NCBI GenBank assembly: GCA_017617315.1
Contig: JAFZWM010000052.1
Location: 1-45,802 of the forward strand
DNA: 45,802 bases
Reading direction: 5' to 3'
Source of the DNA: Bacteroidaceae bacterium
GTDB lineage: Bacteria; Bacteroidota; Bacteroidia; Bacteroidales; Bacteroidaceae
The translations under genes were made by a program, and so were the position numbers. Numbering within the stretch: position 1 is the first letter of the stretch; the number at the start of each line of letters is the position of its first letter. The notes beneath the pieces are model-generated. The model was not told where the DNA came from and made no database searches. It saw only the letters and a list, made by a program, of their open reading frames with translations. Shown here piece by piece: positions 6,644 through 14,004 of this stretch.

Positions 6644-8692
6644 ATGCAAAAAGGTAATATTGGTGTTACTACCGAGAATATCTTTCCGGTAATAAAGAAG
6701 TTCCTTTACAGCGACCACGAAATCTTCCTTCGTGAAATCGTATCAAACGCAGTAGATGCCACTCAGAAACTGAAGACTCTGGCTTCGAAAGGCGAATTCA
6801 ACGGCGAACTGGGTGACCTTACCGTTCACGTTTCGCTCGGCGAAGGAACAATAACCATCAGCGACCGCGGTATCGGTATGACCGAGGAGGAGATTGACAA
6901 GTACATCAACCAGATAGCATTCTCTGGCGCAACCGACTTCCTCGACAAATATAAGGACGATGCAAACGCCATCATCGGCCACTTCGGACTCGGATTCTAC
7001 TCTTCATTCATGGTCAGCAAGAAGGTTGACATCGTTACAAAGAGCTGGAAAGAAGACAGCAAGGCCGTAAAATGGAGCTGCGACGGCTCTCCTGAATTCA
7101 CTCTCGAAGAGGCCGACAAGAAGGACCGCGGTACAGACATCATCCTTCACATCGACGACGACTGCAAGGAGTTCCTCGAGAAGAACAAGATTCAGGAGCT
7201 TCTGAACAAATACTGCAAGTTCCTCGCCATCCCTGTCGCATTCGGCAAGAAGACCGAATGGAAGGACGGAAAGCAGGTAGACACCGAAGAGGACAACGTG
7301 ATAAACAACACAGACCCAATCTGGACCAAGAAGCCAAGCGAGCTTGAGGACAAGGACTACATCAACTTCTACCACGAGCTCTACCCTATGGCCGACGATC
7401 CTCTGTTCTGGATTCACCTTAACGTAGACTATCCGTTCAACCTCACCGGAGTGCTCTACTTCCCTAAGATAAAGAGCAACTTCGACCTTCAGAAGAACAA
7501 GATTCAGCTCTATTGCAACCAGGTTTACGTTACCGACAGCGTAGAGGGAATCGTGCCTGAGTTCCTAACCCTGCTCCACGGCGTAATCGACTCTCCGGAC
7601 ATTCCGCTTAACGTGAGCCGAAGCTATCTTCAGAGCGATGCCAACGTAAAGAAGATTTCGACATACATAAGCAAGAAGGTAAGCGACCGCCTGAGCAGCA
7701 TCTTCAAGAACAACCGCGCCGAGTTTGAGCAGAAGTGGGACGACATCAAGATTTTCATCCACTACGGAATGTTGAGCGAAGATGCGTTCTACGACAAGGC
7801 AAGCAAGTTCGCCCTCTTCAAGGACACAGACGGCAAGTTCTTCACCTACGAGGACTACGCAACACTCGTAAAGGGCAACCAGACCGACAAGAACGGCGAC
7901 GTTGTCTACCTTTACTCAAACAACAAGGAAGACCAGTACAGCTACATCGAGGCTGCAAAGAACAAGGGCTACAACGTTCTGCTAATGGACGGCCAGCTCG
8001 ATGTTGCCCTCATCTCTATGCTCGAGCGTAAACTGGAGAAGACTCACTTTACACGCGTAGACGGCGATGTTGTAGACAAGCTCATCGTTAAGGACGACAA
8101 TGCCAACAACAACCTCGACTTTACCAAGTCATCAGTCCTCTCTTCAATCTTCAAGAGCCAGATGCCGAAGATTGAGAAGACCGAATTCAACATCGAGGCT
8201 CAGGGTATGGGCGAAAACGCAACTCCTGTGATGATTACACAGAGCGAGTACATGCGCCGTATGAAGGAGATGGCAAACATCCAGCAGGGCATGGCATTCT
8301 ATGGCGAGATGCCTACAATGTACAACATCGTGCTCAACAGCGACCACGCCCTCATCAAGGGAATCCTTAGCGACAGCGAAAGCAACACAAGCGCAGCCAT
8401 CAAGCCTATCGAGGATGAGATTGCATCTCTCAACGACAAGCGCAAGAGCCTTGAAAAGGCAAAGGAGGGCAAGAAGGACGAGGAGATTCCACAGGCCGAC
8501 AAGGATGCTCTTGCCGATGTTACAAAGAAACTCGACGATGAGCGCAAGAAGAAAGACGATGTCTATGCAAACTATGCAAAGGGCAACCAGATTGTTCACC
8601 AGCTCATCGACCTTGCATTACTGCAAAACGGCATGCTGAAGGGCGAGGCTCTGAACAACTTTGTGAAGAGAAGCGTAGAACTTATCAAATAA
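6644..8692 (+). CDS. htpG: Molecular chaperone HtpG (Hsp90)
   Basis: A 682-residue cytoplasmic Hsp90. The N-terminal GHKL ATPase shows SNAVDA near residue 35, DRGIGM near 76 and GHFGLGFYS near 112. The middle domain carries the conserved LNVSRSYLQ that senses nucleotide, and the C-terminal part is the dimerisation domain. A charged, lysine-rich insertion is visible at about 585-645 (SLEKAKEGKKDEE and following). The length agrees with Bacteroidetes HtpG. It assists folding and stress survival. It stands alone between two terminators. No heat-shock operator was recognised upstream. Confidence 0.96.
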   Translation: MQKGNIGVTTENIFPVIKKFLYSDHEIFLREIVSNAVDATQKLKTLASKGEFNGELGDLTVHVSLGEGTITISDRGIGMTEEEIDKYINQIAFSGATDFLDKYKDDANAIIGHFGLGFYSSFMVSKKVDIVTKSWKEDSKAVKWSCDGSPEFTLEEADKKDRGTDIILHIDDDCKEFLEKNKIQELLNKYCKFLAIPVAFGKKTEWKDGKQVDTEEDNVINNTDPIWTKKPSELEDKDYINFYHELYPMADDPLFWIHLNVDYPFNLTGVLYFPKIKSNFDLQKNKIQLYCNQVYVTDSVEGIVPEFLTLLHGVIDSPDIPLNVSRSYLQSDANVKKISTYISKKVSDRLSSIFKNNRAEFEQKWDDIKIFIHYGMLSEDAFYDKASKFALFKDTDGKFFTYEDYATLVKGNQTDKNGDVVYLYSNNKEDQYSYIEAAKNKGYNVLLMDGQLDVALISMLERKLEKTHFTRVDGDVVDKLIVKDDNANNNLDFTKSSVLSSIFKSQMPKIEKTEFNIEAQGMGENATPVMITQSEYMRRMKEMANIQQGMAFYGEMPTMYNIVLNSDHALIKGILSDSESNTSAAIKPIEDEIASLNDKRKSLEKAKEGKKDEEIPQADKDALADVTKKLDDERKKKDDVYANYAKGNQIVHQLIDLALLQNGMLKGEALNNFVKRSVELIK

Positions 8693-8718
8693 TACGATTT
8701 TTTCATAATTACAGATTC

Positions 8719-8751
8719 AAGGCGGCACGGAAGTGTCGCCTTGTTCTTTTT
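8719..8751 (+). terminator. Terminator after htpG
   Basis: AAGGCGGCAC (8719-8728) pairs with GTGTCGCCTT (8733-8742), followed by GTTCTTTTTC. The remaining bases to the tRNA promoter at 8895 hold nothing I can identify. Confidence 0.7.
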
Positions 8752-8894
8752 CTGCCGCCTTAAACTCTGATTGTCTGATTGTTCCGCGCCATGTCTATTG
8801 GCTTTTTTCTTGCCGAAAGCCCATCAGCAGACGATGGCACGGACATCGCCAGATTATTTTTTCATTATTTTGTGATAAAAAAAAGCCGAAAACA

Positions 8895-8926
8895 TTTGGA
8901 GGTTTCAGAAAAAGTGCGTATCTTTG
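8895..8926 (+). promoter_or_regulatory. Promoter for the tRNA-Arg pair
   Basis: TTTG (8895-8898), a 20-base spacer, then TATCTTTG (8919-8926): a close match to the Bacteroidetes housekeeping promoter, 19 bases before the first tRNA. Confidence 0.7.
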
Positions 8927-8945
8927 CATCGCTTTTGAGAAATAA

Positions 8946-9019
8946 GGCTTCGTAGCTCAACTGAATAGAGCACTTGACTACGGATCAAGAGGTTGCGGGT
9001 TTGAATCCCTCCGAAGTCA
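8946..9019 (+). tRNA. tRNA-Arg (anticodon ACG), copy 1
   Basis: A 74-base cloverleaf. The acceptor stem GGCTTCG pairs with CGAAGTC (one G-T), the anticodon arm is CTTGA-CTACGGA-TCAAG with ACG at the centre, and the T arm contains GGGTTTGAATCCC. CCA is not encoded. The wobble A of ACG is normally deaminated to inosine to read CGU, CGC and CGA. Confidence 0.93.
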
Positions 9020-9051
9020 CTTTTCAAGATAAGGCACTAATTTTAAGCGAT

Positions 9052-9125
9052 GGCTTCGTAGCTCAACTGAATAGAGCACTTGACTACGGATCAAGAGGTT
9101 GCGGGTTTGAATCCCTCCGAAGTCA
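9052..9125 (+). tRNA. tRNA-Arg (anticodon ACG), copy 2
   Basis: Identical over all 74 bases to the copy at 8946-9019 and separated from it by 32 bases. Both are probably cut from one transcript that ends at the hairpin just downstream. Confidence 0.93.
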
Positions 9126-9126
9126 C

Positions 9127-9166
9127 AAAAGAGAGTCCTCTCCAATTTTGGAGAGGACTCTCTTTT
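9127..9166 (+). terminator. Terminator after the tRNA genes
   Basis: A perfect 17-base stem, AAAAGAGAGTCCTCTCC with GGAGAGGACTCTCTTTT, with a six-base loop and a T-rich tail. The symmetry would let it work in both directions, also ending the minus-strand carbonic anhydrase transcript. Confidence 0.8.
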
Positions 9167-9223
9167 GTTTATTGGGATTCAAATAGAGATCAGCCGCCAT
9201 TACAAACTTCCCTGACAATCTCA

Positions 9224-9766
9224 TTATTTTATCTCCTCCAGCTCACCCGTTTCCGAATCGATAATAAAGCCGCGGACAATGATATCTCGTGGCATTAGAG
9301 GATGCGTTTTTATGGTCTCCACGGTCTTTCTTACCGAATCGGGAGTGTCGCGGAAGCCCTCGAGCCACGCATTGAGATCTATTCCGCACTTGCGGATTGT
9401 GTCGAGCGTCTGGTCGGAAACGCCTCGCGACAACATCTCGTCGTGAAAATGCTCGTAGCTCATGTGGCAAGCCCCGCAATGCGAATGAGCCACAACCATA
9501 ATCTCCTCAACTCCAAGCTCGTAAACCGCCACAATGATGCTTCGCATTGCCGAGTCGAATGCCGAGATAACCAGTCCGCCGGCGTTTTTGATGATTTTCG
9601 CATCGCCGTTCTTCAGTCCGAGCGCAGCCGGCAGAAGTTCGGTAAGACGAGTGTCCATGCACGACAAAACGGCAAGTTTCTTGTCGGGATACTTGTCGGT
9701 AAGATACTTTTCATAGCTCTTCGATTCTACGAATTTCTTGTTGAAATCAACAATCTGGTCAATCAT
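9224..9766 (-). CDS. Beta-class carbonic anhydrase
   Basis: A 180-residue enzyme from the ATG at 9766. The zinc ligands are C36 in SCMDTR, H94 and C97 in HSHCGAC; the Asp38-Arg40 dyad of the same CMDTR motif is intact. It interconverts carbon dioxide and bicarbonate, supplying bicarbonate to carboxylases. Fermenting Bacteroidales use much CO2 in succinate formation, so such an enzyme is expected. A TTG 24 bases upstream is in frame but lies inside the probable promoter box, so I prefer the ATG. It is divergently arranged with the thioesterase gene. Confidence 0.9.
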   Translation of the reverse strand: MIDQIVDFNKKFVESKSYEKYLTDKYPDKKLAVLSCMDTRLTELLPAALGLKNGDAKIIKNAGGLVISAFDSAMRSIIVAVYELGVEEIMVVAHSHCGACHMSYEHFHDEMLSRGVSDQTLDTIRKCGIDLNAWLEGFRDTPDSVRKTVETIKTHPLMPRDIIVRGFIIDSETGELEEIK

Positions 9767-9787
9767 AATTTTAAATTTTATTGCAGA

Positions 9788-9795
9788 CAAAAATA
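9788..9795 (-). promoter_or_regulatory. Promoter -7 box for carbonic anhydrase
   Basis: TATTTTTG on the minus strand, 21 bases upstream of the ATG at 9766. Confidence 0.45.
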
Positions 9796-9828
9796 ATCAT
9801 TTTAAGCAAAAATCTGAAACTCTTTCGT

Positions 9829-9836
9829 TATTTTTG
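9829..9836 (+). promoter_or_regulatory. Promoter -7 box for the thioesterase-nitroreductase pair
   Basis: TATTTTTG on the plus strand, 30 bases upstream of the ATG at 9867, back to back with the carbonic anhydrase promoter. Confidence 0.45.
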
Positions 9837-9866
9837 CATCACTATTAACCATAAACATTGTTGAAA

Positions 9867-10244
9867 ATGATTGAAACAGGACAAAAACACACAAGCGAAC
9901 TTACGGTAACAGAAGATGTTACAGCCGTAAAGATAGGCTCGGGCGATATGCCCGTACTTGCCACTCCGGCAATGCTCGCACTGATGGAGAATGCCGCAAA
10001 GCTTGCCGTTGCCGACAGTCTGACAGACGGCGAGACTACCGTTGGAGGCCACATCGAGTCATCACATCTGAAGCCTTCGAAAATTGGTGATAAAATTACG
10101 GCAACCGCCGAGGTTATCAAGGTAGACGGCAAGAAAATTGAGTTTAAAGTAAGTGCTCACAGCAACGATGTTCTGCTGGGCGAAGGCACTCACCTGAGAT
10201 TCATCGTAGACCGAAATAAATTCATTGAGAAACTTAACAAATAA
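9867..10244 (+). CDS. Hotdog-fold thioesterase, FlK-like
   Basis: A 125-residue protein of the thioesterase family that includes fluoroacetyl-CoA thioesterase FlK. The equivalents of the FlK catalytic residues appear to be T33 (in LATPAM), E41 (in LMENAA) and a histidine at 62 or 67 (GGHIESSH). The fold is completed by GDKITATAEVIKVDGKKIEF. Family members hydrolyse small acyl-CoA esters in the cytoplasm; the real substrate is unknown and fluoroacetate is not implied. Start is the ATG at 9867 rather than the TTG nine bases earlier. It is followed after five bases by the nitroreductase gene, so the two are co-transcribed. Confidence 0.82.
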   Translation: MIETGQKHTSELTVTEDVTAVKIGSGDMPVLATPAMLALMENAAKLAVADSLTDGETTVGGHIESSHLKPSKIGDKITATAEVIKVDGKKIEFKVSAHSNDVLLGEGTHLRFIVDRNKFIEKLNK

Positions 10245-10249
10245 GCCTT

Positions 10250-10747
10250 ATGAACTTTTTGGAACTTGTAAAAGCCAGATACAGCTGCCGAAGCTATAAA
10301 ACTCAAAACATTGAGGAAGAAAAGCTTAGCTACATTATGGAATGTGTAAGATTCGCTCCGTCGGCAGTAAACAAACAGCCTTGGAAATTCCGCATCGTTA
10401 AAAAAGACGAGGACAAGGCGAAGATTCAGCAATGCTACGACCGCGAATGGTTCGCCACCGCGCCGACATACATCATCGCTTCTGTTCTGCACGACGAAGA
10501 ATGGGTTCGAGCCGACGGCAAGCATCACGGAAACATCGATATTTCTATAGCCGTAGAGCATCTTTGTCTGGCAGCAACCGAGCAAAGCTTGGCAACATGT
10601 TGGGTTTGCAATTTTGATGTCGAGAAATGCAAGAATCTGTTCGGAATGCCGGAAAATGAGGAGCCAGCCGTCTTCATTCCGATTGGATATGCCAATGACC
10701 AGCCAAAGGAGAAAAAGCGCAAGGCTTTGGAAGAAATAACCGAATAG
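10250..10747 (+). CDS. Nitroreductase-family flavoprotein
   Basis: A 165-residue FMN-dependent oxidoreductase of the compact nitroreductase type. It opens with the usual helix ending in RYSCRSY, has the FMN-contacting segment APSAVNKQPW near residues 36-45, and ends with PIGYANDQPKEKKRK. Family members use NAD(P)H to reduce nitro compounds, quinones or flavins, and many act in redox balance; the physiological substrate cannot be read from the sequence. It is the second gene of an operon with the thioesterase. Confidence 0.88.
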   Translation: MNFLELVKARYSCRSYKTQNIEEEKLSYIMECVRFAPSAVNKQPWKFRIVKKDEDKAKIQQCYDREWFATAPTYIIASVLHDEEWVRADGKHHGNIDISIAVEHLCLAATEQSLATCWVCNFDVEKCKNLFGMPENEEPAVFIPIGYANDQPKEKKRKALEEITE

Positions 10748-10761
10748 CTTTCGCAAAAAAA

Positions 10762-10800
10762 TCAGCCCAAATGTCATTTGTTTTATGACATTTGGACTGA
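10762..10800. terminator. Bidirectional terminator between convergent genes
   Basis: TCAGCCCAAATGTCAT (10762-10777) pairs with ATGACATTTGGACTGA (10785-10800) with one G-T pair. It lies between the nitroreductase stop and the convergent esterase stop. Confidence 0.65.
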
Positions 10801-10803
10801 ATC

Positions 10804-11613
10804 TTATCTGTCAATCTCGGTGAATCGGGCAAACTGCCGTCCGTCTCGCTCAATATTCTCGAAGAACATCTTTTCGGGGCGAACCCAATATTGTTCATCA
10901 CCGTAAAGTGCCTGATACACAACCATTCGCTCCTTTGTTTCCGAATCGAAAGCCGTGCGGACAAAGCGATACATTCCACCCTTGAAATGCTGAAAATATC
11001 GCGAGCCGTCGTCCGACTTCTGAAACATCAGAAGCATTTTCTCAATCAACGGAACGTACCAAGTCCCCACCTCGTCGGCCGTTGGCGTGTGAGCGCCCGG
11101 AAAGTGGTACGCGCAGTTGTAATGCTCAAGAAACAGGGGCTCGTAGCGCGCCAGAGTATCCTGCTCTCCAAACAATCCCCAAACTCTCTCCTTGTAGTAC
11201 GGATTGCAGAATCTGAACTGATTTTCTTCGAGTTGCGCAAACTCGGCAATCAGATTTTCGTCTATTACAAAACGCTGTTTTCCGTCAGTCCGCAGAGATT
11301 TATATTCGTGCTCCCCTATCCGCTCTTTCAGAATTTTCGTCATCTCGAAATGCGGATTTCCAAGCAACGCCGGAATGCCAACAATCGGGGCAACCATCTG
11401 TGCATAGAACGACCCGCAACTGTTGCCAACAAGCAAATCGGGTTTCTCGCGGTCGCAAATGAGCCTAATCTGCTCCAAAGCATCATTGGGATGCAAGGGC
11501 AAATCTGGCGTCAGCACCTGAAACTTGTCGGACAGTTTTTCTCGCAACGCAACTGCCGGAACACATTCGCCACTGGCAAAAAATCCGTGCAGAAATAGTA
11601 TTTTCTTATTCAT
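10804..11613 (-). CDS. YqiA-like esterase fused to a DUF1653 domain
   Basis: A 269-residue protein in two parts. Residues 1 to about 195 form an alpha/beta-hydrolase of the YqiA/YcfP esterase type: LFLHGFFAS near the start, nucleophile S65 in GNSCG, probable acid D152 (GEQD) and H175. Residues about 205-266 are a complete DUF1653 domain (YFQHFKGGMYRFV, ERMVVYQALYG, WVRPEKMFFE), otherwise often a free-standing small protein. Substrate and purpose of the fusion are unknown. It is the last gene of a five-gene minus-strand operon; an 18-base gap separates it from the gene before. Confidence 0.85.
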   Translation of the reverse strand: MNKKILFLHGFFASGECVPAVALREKLSDKFQVLTPDLPLHPNDALEQIRLICDREKPDLLVGNSCGSFYAQMVAPIVGIPALLGNPHFEMTKILKERIGEHEYKSLRTDGKQRFVIDENLIAEFAQLEENQFRFCNPYYKERVWGLFGEQDTLARYEPLFLEHYNCAYHFPGAHTPTADEVGTWYVPLIEKMLLMFQKSDDGSRYFQHFKGGMYRFVRTAFDSETKERMVVYQALYGDEQYWVRPEKMFFENIERDGRQFARFTEIDR

Positions 11614-11630
11614 AACAAATTATTTTGTCT

Positions 11631-11837
11631 CTAAAATTCAATATCGGCATTATGGCAAATTTCAGCCAGATGCTCAACAACTTCTTCTTCCGAAGGATTA
11701 TTATCGTCGATAAAAAGAATCATCTCGTCGAGAGCCTCGCGCGACTGCGACAGAACGAACAAAGCGGTAGTTATCAGCCCGTTGCTATATCCGTGTTCTT
11801 CCATCATCGCACTTAATGCCAGTTCTTTACTTGTCAT
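11631..11837 (-). CDS. Conserved small acidic protein of unknown function
   Basis: A 68-residue, strongly acidic, helical protein (EEEVVEHLAEICHNADIEF at the end) with no signal peptide or membrane segment. I do not recognise a named family. Its start overlaps the stop of the RNase H-like gene by four bases (ATGA), which supports translational coupling and argues that it is a real gene. Confidence 0.65.
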   Translation of the reverse strand: MTSKELALSAMMEEHGYSNGLITTALFVLSQSREALDEMILFIDDNNPSEEEVVEHLAEICHNADIEF

Positions 11838-12289
11838 TTTTTAAGTCTTTGATTTTTCATTGCCCCGTGCGCCATTTCGTGCGTCTCGGGCAGTTGGTGA
11901 AACTTATGAAAAGGAACGATTTTTACAGACACATTATTGTGTTTCTGCTTAATTTCGATGCATCGGCCTATCAAATCAGAATTTGCCGACTTTTCTGTCG
12001 GCATTTTGTCAAAATTCTGCTGAATGTACGATACGTTTGTAACGAAAACGATGTCAGAATGTTCCGGCAGAAACTCCATCGCACGAATCATGACCGTCAG
12101 AATCATACGGAACTCTGTAGTGCCAGAATCTGCCGCAACAAACGTATCTACAATGCCATCGACATTCTCGATGATGTATGCCCCGGCACTCTCGCGATTG
12201 CTGCTGTTGTAATCGCACGAGCCGCCAACCCAGACGTAGAACGTGCCCGGATTCATCCGCAATTTTATGTCCTTCGGTTGCCTTATCAT
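11834..12289 (-). CDS. RNase H-fold protein with all four catalytic acids replaced
   Basis: A 151-residue protein that aligns along its length with RNase HI. VGGSCDYN matches the TDGSC start, AGAYII the second strand, TEFRMIL the TNNRMEL helix, VTNVSYIQQNF the TDSQYVRQGI segment, and THEMA the CDELA helix. In this alignment the E. coli catalytic residues D10, E48, D70 and D134 correspond to G22, I63, N85 and H137. A metal-dependent nuclease is therefore unlikely. It may bind nucleic acid or protein without cutting. The frame is intact and coupled to the next gene, so it is not a decayed pseudogene. The fold assignment is confident from pattern; the loss of activity is inference. Confidence 0.72.
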   Translation of the reverse strand: MIRQPKDIKLRMNPGTFYVWVGGSCDYNSSNRESAGAYIIENVDGIVDTFVAADSGTTEFRMILTVMIRAMEFLPEHSDIVFVTNVSYIQQNFDKMPTEKSANSDLIGRCIEIKQKHNNVSVKIVPFHKFHQLPETHEMAHGAMKNQRLKK

Positions 12290-12292
12290 CCT

Positions 12293-13483
12293 CTACTTTT
12301 TAGATTGCACCTTAATCGTTGCCGCGTATGCGCTGTTGCATAGTCCAAGCACGGCAGAAATAAAGAACAGAGTCTCGACTCCCAGCACCTTCCAAATCCA
12401 TCCGCCAAGAAGGGCGATAAACACCGTAATGAGGTGATTTACAGATATTCCGGTAGAAATAGTTGCACGCATTTCATCGCGACTGTCAGAAATATCCTGC
12501 ACATATACGTTCGATGCCATCGACGCAAGCGAGATGACCGAATCGAGCACATAATTTACGCAGCACACGATGAATGCCGTCTGCATCGAAAATATATGAT
12601 GAGCATAGCCATAGAAGAAACAGACGACGACAAGTATCAGAGTATCAGCAATCATCACCGATTTATACCCTACGCTATCGATGATTTTTCCAACCATCGG
12701 AGCAAGCGTAAAACAGGCTATTGCCGAGATTGCATACAGCAAACTTATGGTTCCGGTATCTGCTCCGTAAAACAGAATCAGAACGTATGGGCCGAACGTG
12801 AAAAACACCTGCTTTCGGGCGCCGTAAAACACCTCGAGCATGTAATACTTAGTGAATTTCTTTCTGAAATAGAATCTGCTTTTTGTCTTGTCGGTTTTAC
12901 TCTCGCCCGTAAGTCGCAGACTTACAAGCATAGACACTAACATAAATATTGCAGCCACAATAAATGTGGGTGTAAACAAATCGGTGCTCTGCACAACTGC
13001 AAAAGCCACAATAACTGCCACAAATCCAAGCAGATTGCCTATCTGATAGATTGAATTCTGATAGCCGAGCGCCTGTCCTCCCTTGCCTTCGCGCGAATAT
13101 TCGAGCGAGAGCGTATTCTTCATGCCGAGCTGCATGTGTTCTCCTGTCGAATAGATGAAAATGGCAAGTATAACCATCCATTTTACTGGCGAGATGAACG
13201 CCTGCATCATCATTCCGACAACCATTATAAGCATGCCAATCTTATACACTCGCTCGGCTGTAGATTTGTAGAACAGAGCCAGAATAAAGATTAGCAGCAA
13301 TCCTGGCAGTTCGCGGAAGAATTCGGTAACGCCTCTGTCAAACTCCTGAATCTTAACGACTTCTGCCATATAATTATCCAAGATTCCCTTATAAAGTCCG
13401 AATCCGATTGCCGAAAGCAACAATGACAGGAAAAAAGAACGATAACAAGATTCTTGCTTAAAGATGTTTGTAAAACTTTTCAT
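12293..13483 (-). CDS. MFS transporter
   Basis: A 396-residue inner-membrane protein with about 12 hydrophobic helices in two halves joined by a basic cytoplasmic loop (LTGESKTDKTKSRFYFRKKFTKYY). The arrangement and length fit the major facilitator superfamily. The loop between helices 2 and 3 is only loosely like the family's usual motif, so the subfamily and substrate are unknown. It begins five bases after the stop of the ferritin-like gene and ends three bases before the start of the RNase H-fold gene, so it sits firmly inside the operon. Confidence 0.85.
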   Translation of the reverse strand: MKSFTNIFKQESCYRSFFLSLLLSAIGFGLYKGILDNYMAEVVKIQEFDRGVTEFFRELPGLLLIFILALFYKSTAERVYKIGMLIMVVGMMMQAFISPVKWMVILAIFIYSTGEHMQLGMKNTLSLEYSREGKGGQALGYQNSIYQIGNLLGFVAVIVAFAVVQSTDLFTPTFIVAAIFMLVSMLVSLRLTGESKTDKTKSRFYFRKKFTKYYMLEVFYGARKQVFFTFGPYVLILFYGADTGTISLLYAISAIACFTLAPMVGKIIDSVGYKSVMIADTLILVVVCFFYGYAHHIFSMQTAFIVCCVNYVLDSVISLASMASNVYVQDISDSRDEMRATISTGISVNHLITVFIALLGGWIWKVLGVETLFFISAVLGLCNSAYAATIKVQSKK

Positions 13484-13488
13484 TCTGC

Positions 13489-13875
13489 CTACTTCTGAAT
13501 TAGTGCCGAAACAATATCGCCATGTCGTTTTTCATCATCCTTAACACTCTGCACTTCTGGAAATTCGCTTATCAGATGCTCGTATGCCACGGCAGCATCA
13601 TATTCGCCCTTCGCAATCAGTTTATACAGGCGGTTGCGCCCCAAAACGTAATAAAGAACGGCTATCAAATACGATTTCGCTTTTCCGGGCTTGAGGGCCT
13701 CTTTTGTGTAACGGTGAAAGACGCTTGCATGTCTGCCCTCTTCTTTTGCCAGCAGAACGAAGGCGGCTCTCTCCTCTTCGGTCTTCACGATTTTTGCCAA
13801 TCGCTGGTACATAAGCACAGCATCCAACTCTCCTTGCTGGCTGCGCAATAGTTCTTTTCTTTGTTGTTGTGTCAT
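13489..13875 (-). CDS. Ferritin-like di-iron protein (rubrerythrin/VIT1-associated type)
   Basis: A 128-residue helical protein from the ATG at 13875. Iron ligands can be placed as E16, E46 and H49 (EEGRH), E91, E115 and H118 (DEKRH), the paired ExxH arrangement of the ferritin-like fold. A hydrophobic stretch (SYLIAVLYYVLG, about 68-79) recalls the membrane-associated members. Such proteins handle iron or reduce peroxides; rubrerythrin's C-terminal rubredoxin domain is absent. It is the first gene of the operon that continues with the MFS carrier, so iron or redox-linked transport is possible. An upstream in-frame TTG start would add 11 residues and is less likely. Confidence 0.78.
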   Translation of the reverse strand: MTQQQRKELLRSQQGELDAVLMYQRLAKIVKTEEERAAFVLLAKEEGRHASVFHRYTKEALKPGKAKSYLIAVLYYVLGRNRLYKLIAKGEYDAAVAYEHLISEFPEVQSVKDDEKRHGDIVSALIQK

Positions 13876-13915
13876 TTTTATGTTTGTTTTCGAATGTGAA
13901 ATCTGCAAGAGAATG

Positions 13916-13923
13916 CAAAATTA
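13916..13923 (-). promoter_or_regulatory. Promoter -7 box for the five-gene operon
   Basis: TAATTTTG on the minus strand, 40 bases upstream of the ATG at 13875. The -33 element is not clear. Confidence 0.4.
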
Positions 13924-14004
13924 CACAAATTCCGACAAACATATTATAAACGCCAAAGAATTGTTCGTTTTCCATACGAAAGAATGGAACAGAGGGAAGC
14001 AAAA

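Noticed and set aside
8946-9125. tRNA-linked attachment site of a genomic island
   Set aside because: The second copy is a complete tRNA with a terminator, and no integrase or foreign DNA lies beside it.
10190-10777. 195-codon minus-strand frame over the nitroreductase
   Set aside because: Shadow of the nitroreductase, which has clear family motifs on the plus strand.
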